From the NCBI RefSeq assembly GCF_041146795.1, contig NC_135187.1, forward strand, positions 20,802,556-20,866,555: 64,000 nt of DNA. The letters are read 5' to 3'. The stretch's first letter is position 1, and each line of letters begins with the position of its first letter. This DNA comes from Maylandia zebra. Lineage: Eukaryota > Chordata > Actinopteri > Cichliformes > Cichlidae. Positions 57,200 through 64,000 of this stretch are shown in pieces. Under the pieces are notes generated by a model that saw nothing but the letters and a program-made list of their open reading frames with translations, was not told the DNA's origin and did not search any database. Both the position numbers and the translations under genes were made by a program.

Positions 57200-57915
57200 T
57201 GGTTTAAATAGTGTGGGGGACTTTCTTGGTCCACTTTGTTCTTTTTTTTATACCAACTGAACATCATTTAAAAACAGTCTACTGGGTGTTGTTGCTCACC
57301 ATGCCCACCCCTTTATAAACAGAGTCCATTAGTCTTGTGACAGATTCTGTCAGCAAGATGTCACAAAGCTCAACTGATCTCAGATACGAATGTGCCAATA
57401 AACTCACTGATTAAGTCACCAGATCTCAATCCAATACGGCACCTATGGAATGTGCAGGAACAGGACATTCACATCATCGATGTGCAGTGGAAAAATCTCC
57501 ATCATGTTAGTGTGGACCAAAGTCTCTGAATGTTTCCAGAACATTGTTGGATCTATGCCATCTATGCTAAGAATTAACCCTTTCAAACATGAATTATTAC
57601 AACCTTTTTTCTTAAGTATTTTTATTCATCTTTAGGCATGAAAAAACATATTTGAACTACTTTTCAAAGAGTTTTTTTACATGTCCACTTAGGTGGACAA
57701 CATACGTTTTGACAAACTAATAAATGATATGCACTGTGTGTTGTGTTTATGTGCAAGTATACCATCAACACTGACACAAATACAAGAAAACAGCCTTTTA
57801 ATAGCTGTCCGCTGCAGTGACCACTATGAGTTAAAGGGTTAAGGCAGTTCTGAAAGTAAAAACTGGGTCCAACCTGGTGCAAGGTGTGCCTAATAAAATG
57901 ACAGTTGAGTGCATA
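57200..57915 (+). mobile_element. Tc/mariner-like transposon 3' remnant
   Basis: Degraded transposase C-terminal coding DNA (TCTCAATCCAATACGGCACC, GTTTCCAGAACATTGTTGG, then after the insert GGCAGTTCTGAAAGTAAAAA) ends in GTGCCTAATAAAATGACAG, the usual end of this fish family. It is split at a TTAA by a 261-bp MITE. Confidence 0.7.
57578..57838. mobile_element. piggyBac-type MITE (261 bp)
   Basis: Starts CCCTTTCAAACATGA and ends CATGAGTTAAAGGG-like (AAAGGG), with TTAA on both sides (57574-57577 and 57839-57842). TTAA duplication plus CCC(T)n ends is diagnostic of piggyBac. Removing it restores a continuous Tc-like sequence, which supports the boundaries. It has no coding capacity. Confidence 0.85.
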
Positions 57916-60900
57916 TCTCAATTGTTCCTCTCTATTGTCATACGCTATTCTGCAGGTCCATAATTATTTGTGTCTGCAGGGGGGAGTTAAGAATTCAATA
58001 ATGTCTTTACTGTCTGCTTAACACAGTAACACAGTATAATGTAGAAAAAAACCCTTTTCTCAACCAACTACTGCTGAGTGATTCTAAATATGGGAATTAA
58101 AACAAAATGTTTTCCGTTTTTGCAAAAAACATATGTTTTATATATTCCTTTAATCATCTTTCGATATCTCAGGTTCTGCATTTTTATTGAAAAATGCTGA
58201 AAAGGTATTTCATTTTGTTTCCAGTACATCAGACTTCAATAAAAAACTGATAAATGGGATTTTTTTGTGTTCATTTTAAGTGAGTAGCTGCATCAAACTG
58301 AATTACAACCTAGTTTTGTTTTTTGTTTGTTAGTTTTTAATCCCTTTTGAAATATACATTTGAACAGCTCGTAAAAATATAAGTACAGTGTTTGTCAGAA
58401 ATGAGGAAGTGCTCTGGTTCTTTTAAATAAAGAATGAATGACAGACATAATCCGGATACAGAAAGAATTTTTGTGACATCAGATACTGGTTGTCACACCC
58501 TGCTAGAAGACTCTGATAAGCCTGACAACAGTCTTTGACTGTAAAACTAATAACAAATTACCTTGTGACAGGCTGGATTACTGTGTGTGCATGTGTGTGT
58601 GTGTGTGTGAGAGTGTCTAAATGTGTGTCAGTGGGATACAAGTTTGACAGATTCTGTCTGTGCCCAGAACATTCTTCACATATGGTTTAATTGACTGGAA
58701 TAATAAGGTTTTATTGCTTAAAAGAAAAAGAAAAAAACAAAATAAACATCTCTACTCTAAAGTATGCGTGCATGTGTGAGTGTATGTGCGTGATTGTATG
58801 TGACTGAGAGAGGTGTGTCCAAAAACAGGTGAAGTGTTTCCAAAGAAATACTTCTGCAGTGACCTGGAACACAAGAAAACAGAGCATTGTGCTAATACTT
58901 GAGAAGCATCTAATCAGACTTTTAGTATCCTTCTCTCCTGTTCTTGTCCATATCTTGCTGTTAAGTGCTTGTGTTAGGTGTTCTCTTGTTGAGAACAAAT
59001 CTAATGCAGGACTGCCTTACTTAAAATCTTTTAAGCAATTTTTCAGTGGTTTTTTTTTTCAGTTATTTTATGGACATATTGTGTAATTCAGTCAAAGCTG
59101 CAGTTATAATAATTAACTTTGTTTTTCCCCCCTTTTTTTCTTCAAAGTGAACAGTTGCCTCACACGTTTTCTCCCCACAATCCAAAACATTCTCCTTTGA
59201 TTGCTTCATGATTTCAAACTGGACATACTGTATGAATGTGAGAGTGGGAAGCTGGGTCTCTCTTTGTCTTAGCTCTGGATTGGCTTGGATAGTTTTCATA
59301 CATACATCATATGGCATGATTTTGCATTCATGGTTTAAATGTGACCTTACTGTCTCAAAAATCACTAGAAGGTATTAGTTATAGTGAAATTCTAATCATC
59401 AAAAGAGAATATCTTTGAGTTTTACTGCAGCCTCGACTGTTACACAAACTGTTTACTTTTCTGTCTTCAGCTCTTTGCCCCAACTTCAACCATGATACTT
59501 AAAGCCAAACCTACAGTAATTAACACTTCTGTGACTCAGAAGACATCCTCAAAGACCAAATCTGAGTGGCATATGCAGGAGTTTACTATTATATGTACAC
59601 ATTTGCAAAGGTGATAGAGACATAAAAGATGCACAAAGAGAAGGGAAAAGTCAACCTGCGGTCAGGCTCCAAAACTATATGACCCTGAGAGATCACAGGT
59701 CAAAGACCTCCTGAGGAGATGAGATGCTCAAAGATATAACATCATTACAGGAGAGGTAGGAGCAAGACCTTGAACTGAGAGTAAACTCTGAGATGAACTT
59801 TGCCCCCGTAAATCATGCAGTACAGCCTAAATTTAGTTCAAATTATGGGCAGATTAAAGCACAAACTCAGAATTCCTTGTTATTATTGTTTTTAGTTCAA
59901 AGCACTGAAATTGTTTGGCTTTGTTTATGAGATGCATACACAAACGGGAAGTTTTTTCAGCATCGCCACTTGACAGGAAAAATGTATAGCCGAATTCAAA
60001 GACACAGAATTAAGCTGCACTGAAAGACTATTAAAGAGGACAGGTCTCATGCTGTGCTTTCAGACAGTGAGCAAGTATGTGTTTAAACAGTCTCTTTGAA
60101 GCTAAATGTGAAATGATTAAGTCCACTTAGAAGTCTGCGTGGCTCTTCAGTGTGCGTTCATGTGTGCGTGCATGGAGCTCTTTGAAGATGGCACTCTTGT
60201 GAGCTCAGGAAAACCTTTACAGCAGTGCTAAGTGGAGGGTGCAGCTCACTATAAAGATCCAAGATAAGTGTGTAATGTGTGTATTCATGAGTTGTGTGTT
60301 TGTGTAGTTGAGGCAGGACCTGACATGACTTGAGGGCCCGGTAGAGCTGACGCCAGCCCCTTGTTTCTGGCTGTCTGTATGCGTCCTGAATGACAGCCCA
60401 GAGGCAGTGCGTATGTGTGTGGTTAGGTGGGAAAAGAAAGGTTTCATGTTCGACAGGAACCATCAATAAAACAGCAACCGTCAAATCGCCTCAAAACCAC
60501 CTGAACCTGCTCTGAGAAAGTGTGGAGGAATGTGTCTGAGTGTGTTTGAGAGGGAGAGAGAGAAGAAGAGCAAGACGGAGAGTGAAAGATAGTAGAGGAT
60601 GTGTGTCGACATGTATTCTCTCTTCTTTAACTTGTTCAGTGACTTCAGCAGCTCTAATTGGTGACCATGTAAAGCATGGTTTGCGCGAGGCTGTGCCTCT
60701 GCAGAGATTTGTCAGATGCACAGATGATATTTAAGCTTGCCCACATTTCCAGGCAAATCTTGGGGGGCGGGGTCTGCATTTATGTGTGGAATAAATTAAC
60801 AATTTGTTGCACGGCAATTAGCATGAAAAAGCAAGCGGCTGTTTTCCAGTCAATTTAACATCAGCCATCTCTTAGTGCTTTTCTTAGCGCCTCCCTTCTT

Positions 60901-61530
60901 CTGCTCTCTCTAGCCTCGGAATTTTATGGCAGGCATTGTGGCGAGTTGAAGCGCAATGATGGGGAGGAGGATGAGCTAACCATGAGCGTAGCATTGATTG
61001 TGTGGGTTTGTTAGTATGTGTCCGTTTCTGTGCATACGTATGTGAGTGCTATTGCATTAAGTTGCACTGAAAAGTGCTTTGGTCTGCAAATCTGCAAGAA
61101 GTAATTGACATTTCACAGCAGCAGAGGTAAAAAAAACAAAAAAACAAAACAAAACAGATTCATGCTTTAAAGAATATAATAGTACTTGTAATACAATACT
61201 ACTACAGCACTGTGTGCACATTATACACTACCTTATGACTTACAAAGTAAGTTAAAGCACTTAAGTAATTTAGACTTTTAGGATTAGTTGAAGAGAAACC
61301 ACTCAGAGGACTGCTGCAGTCCCAGTGTGGTGTCATTTTCCATAACTTTTCATAATGAGGTTGTGGGAATTTAACCCATGCAGAGACTACAGAGATGCAC
61401 TTGCACACAGTTCTCCAAAAAGTCAGCACATAGTCCAAAACCCACGACACTGCATGTAGGTGCTTATTGAAGCTAACTTGAACAAGACCTTCACTGCAAA
61501 TAAGTTCTGTATCCATTATGACTTATGGTT
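57916..61530. other. Gene-poor stretch
   Basis: No supported gene, and only short frames on either strand. Small TG-rich tracts lie near 58585-58610. I found no splice-supported exon. Confidence 0.5.
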
Positions 61531-62140
61531 ATAGTCAGTTTACATACACTCAACATATATATGTGTGTCATGGTCACTTTGGGCTTTTACTGATTTCTTC
61601 AATTGTTCTTTTCCAGAGTGGAATTATTTTACAGCATATATCTTTAATGACTTTAAAAAACAAGAACTGTATGCAGAACTTTGGCTTTATTTAGGATGTT
61701 CTCTAATCCACACAGCATGAATACATTACTCCTAATATTTGGATAAATCTCCCTTAGCAACTTTCATCAAAACTAGATGCTTTGGGTAGCCATCATCAAG
61801 CTTCTGTCTGGTTATTTGACCACAGTTCTTGGCATAACTGCTGCAGTTCATTTAAACTGGTTAGTTTCCTGGCACAGACCAAGCGTCATCCATCAAACCG
61901 CTAATTTGTTATGAAGTTGAATAAGTGGAAGAATTTCTCCTCCTTGTTATCACATCTACTTTGTGCAGTGTACCAGTACCTGTTAAAGCAAAACAGTCCC
62001 ACAGAATGATGCTACCACTACCCTGCTTGGTAGCTGATACAGTGTTTTTAGGTTTGAAGGCCTCACCTTTACGCCTCTAAATGTAGCTCCTGACAGTTGT
62101 TTTGACACTGCCCCCTGGAAACAGTACACAGCTACACCTT
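61531..62140 (-). mobile_element. Tc1-like transposon remnant
   Basis: CAGTTTACATACACTC at the left resembles the terminal repeat of fish Tc1/Sleeping-Beauty-type elements. The minus strand then carries broken transposase sequence (e.g. GGTAGTGGTAGCATCATTC, from the segment that normally encodes the GSIMVWG-type region). There is no open frame. Confidence 0.65.
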
Positions 62141-64000
62141 TGCAGAGCAGCTTTGACCAGCGCAGCACACATTCACAATTCACCTATTATCATTCATTAA
62201 TTAAACTGATAGTGTCTCTTAAGAAAATTTCTACCTATTTAACTTACAGCTCGGTGCTTTGCACTTTTCTGACGGCAAATTCTACTCTTTATGAAGGATC
62301 TGGTTTGTACCTTCGGCAATGTTATTTATATAGCACATTTCATAACATGTGAACATAATGTGCTTAACATAAAAGTAATAATTTCAAAACACACACAAAA
62401 ATAACAGTTATCTTTCAAGCCCTTTTGATCAAATTTTGGATTTGTGATCTGAGCTTAACAGACAGGTTACTAAACCATGTAGTATTGCCATAATGGATGA
62501 AAAATTCAGTAGTTGCCCTATAGAGTAATTTTCCAATGCTTTCATCCATCACATGGGTCCCAAAGTGATCATCTTAAAGTTGTCCCTTGCTTAACCTTCT
62601 CTCCGCAACTTAAAACCAAGCTGTGATCTAAAACTAATCTCTGATGGATCTTGGCTTGCTTACCTTTTTGTATTGATTTCTGCAATGTTTGTGTATACTG
62701 TGAAAAAAGGAGAGAGCTCAAGCAGCTCTTGGGGACTCTCACACTCATACCTGTATGTACTACCGAAACCATAAAGTTCACCTGCCACTTCTTTTAATTA
62801 AAAAAGCAAGGAGAAAAACAATGCCTTTTTACTCTAAACAAAAGAGCGATCAAGCACAAGGCTAGGTAGAAAAGGAGAGGGGGCAGGGCTAAGGAGGCGG
62901 ACACTTATACGGCCATACCCCATATACCTTGCAGGTGTCCTGCGTTTAGCATCATTGGGTGACACCTGTAAACTCAGAAGCAGAAGAAAACAACAACAGT
63001 AACAGTGATCTGTAACACCAGGTACATTTAAAGTGAGCACATAACTGAAAAAAGTTTAAGAACTGTGTAATTAGGGATGGGTACCGGTATATAATTCTAT
63101 CTAAGCACTGAAATCTTAATTAAACTGAAAACTTAAAAGAGTCAAACTTTTAAATGTCCAAAATATCACTTCACATGAAGAAGTGCTAGAGAAACATATG
63201 AATGCTTAGAGGAGTCAGAGTGCTTATAAGCATCAGTAGCAGCAGATATCCATATCCTAGAGTTTTCCATGAGACTTCCTTTTGCTTTTTTGATGACACT
63301 TGATCAAAATAATTTAGGATGCCTTGTATTAAGCTCATTGAGTCATTGATTAAGACTAAGAAGAAGACTAAGATAGGTGCCGTAAACTCGTAAATGTATT
63401 TAATTAAGGTTTCCAGATTTATAGAGCTCAGATCTGCACTGATTATACAAGAAGACACAATAACAAAATATATATATCATGTTCAAAAGCTAAAAAAATT
63501 ATAAATCACAATAAACCTGGCTGATGGTCTTCGCTTTAGCAAACATGCAAACTTAAATTCTCCGAAAGTTAGCTGCTGCGAGCGGTAGTCGTCCAGGTGA
63601 GGATGGGAGGAAAAAACCTCACAAACAAGCCTTCTAATGCTGATGTGGGTGTCTACTCAATCACTACTTCCATCAGACAGACAGATGGACTGCTAGCCAA
63701 CAGGACACACACACACAAGATGACCTAGACCCCCCACGCTGAGGTAGCAGCGATCAGACGCATCAAGTCCATCCATCAAGACTGAAAGTGAAAAATGACG
63801 TCTGGAAGTGTATGATTATGCTCCTGGGCTTCAGCTCATCAATCAATGGACGCACATACATTAAACACAGAGAAGACACAAAAACCTGAAAAATGAACAT
63901 GAGTAAATTAATCTTCTTGTCTGAGGAGTGTCTGTGCGGTGGTGAAGAGCAAGAAGAGGAATGAACAGAGTTATTGGTGAAGAGAACCAAGATCACGGTC
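62141..64000. other. Gene-poor stretch to window end
   Basis: No gene, RNA or repeat that I can support. The longest frames are under 100 codons and lack family resemblance. Confidence 0.5.

Overview
This is eukaryotic, teleost-fish DNA: the genes are spliced with GT-AG introns, and the repeats are of fish type (Tc1-like, hAT, BEL/Pao, RTE and Rex1-like LINEs, a tRNA-derived SINE, piggyBac-type MITE). The repeat mix suits a percomorph, possibly a cichlid, but I cannot name the species.

1-13 kb is a tandemly duplicated C-type lectin cluster. Two units (about 1-7.9 kb and 8.76-12.9 kb) each carry an RTE LINE fragment, a long shared non-coding block, a TATA promoter, a signal-peptide exon and one exon holding the whole C-type lectin domain. 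The first unit was later hit by a Rex1-like LINE and a 1.8 kb hAT-type element. The second unit still has the empty site for the hAT insertion.

13.5-25.3 kb is dominated by two young LTR retrotransposons of BEL/Pao type. The first (+ strand, 13705-21479) is almost intact, with gag, protease, RT, RNase H and integrase in one frame and a single late stop. It sits inside the start of a small secreted-peptide ORF, which it splits. The second (- strand, 21852-25333) has apparently identical LTRs and a tRNA-Tyr-like primer site, but codes only for gag and protease.

25.3-29 kb is gene-poor, with old copies of lectin-cluster flanking DNA and a Penelope-like tail carrying a degenerate hammerhead-ribozyme core.

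29-49.4 kb holds the two conserved genes in convergent orientation. A ten-exon CDCA7-family gene (+, best fit cdca7l, 400 aa) has a perfect E2F-type palindrome upstream. Sp4 (-, seven coding exons, 764 aa) has a CpG-rich promoter near 48.6-49.4 kb. In mammals the same pair flanks DNAH11; here about 5 kb lies between the inferred transcript ends, and it contains an unidentified minus-strand coding remnant.

49.5-64 kb has no gene I can support. It is a graveyard of DNA transposons: a Tc1-like copy split by a THAP-bearing hAT-like element and by a SINE, a second Tc-like copy carrying a piggyBac MITE, and a third Tc1-like fragment.

Gene models were assembled by hand from splice sites, frame and family knowledge. 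Repeat family names are from recognition, not a search.
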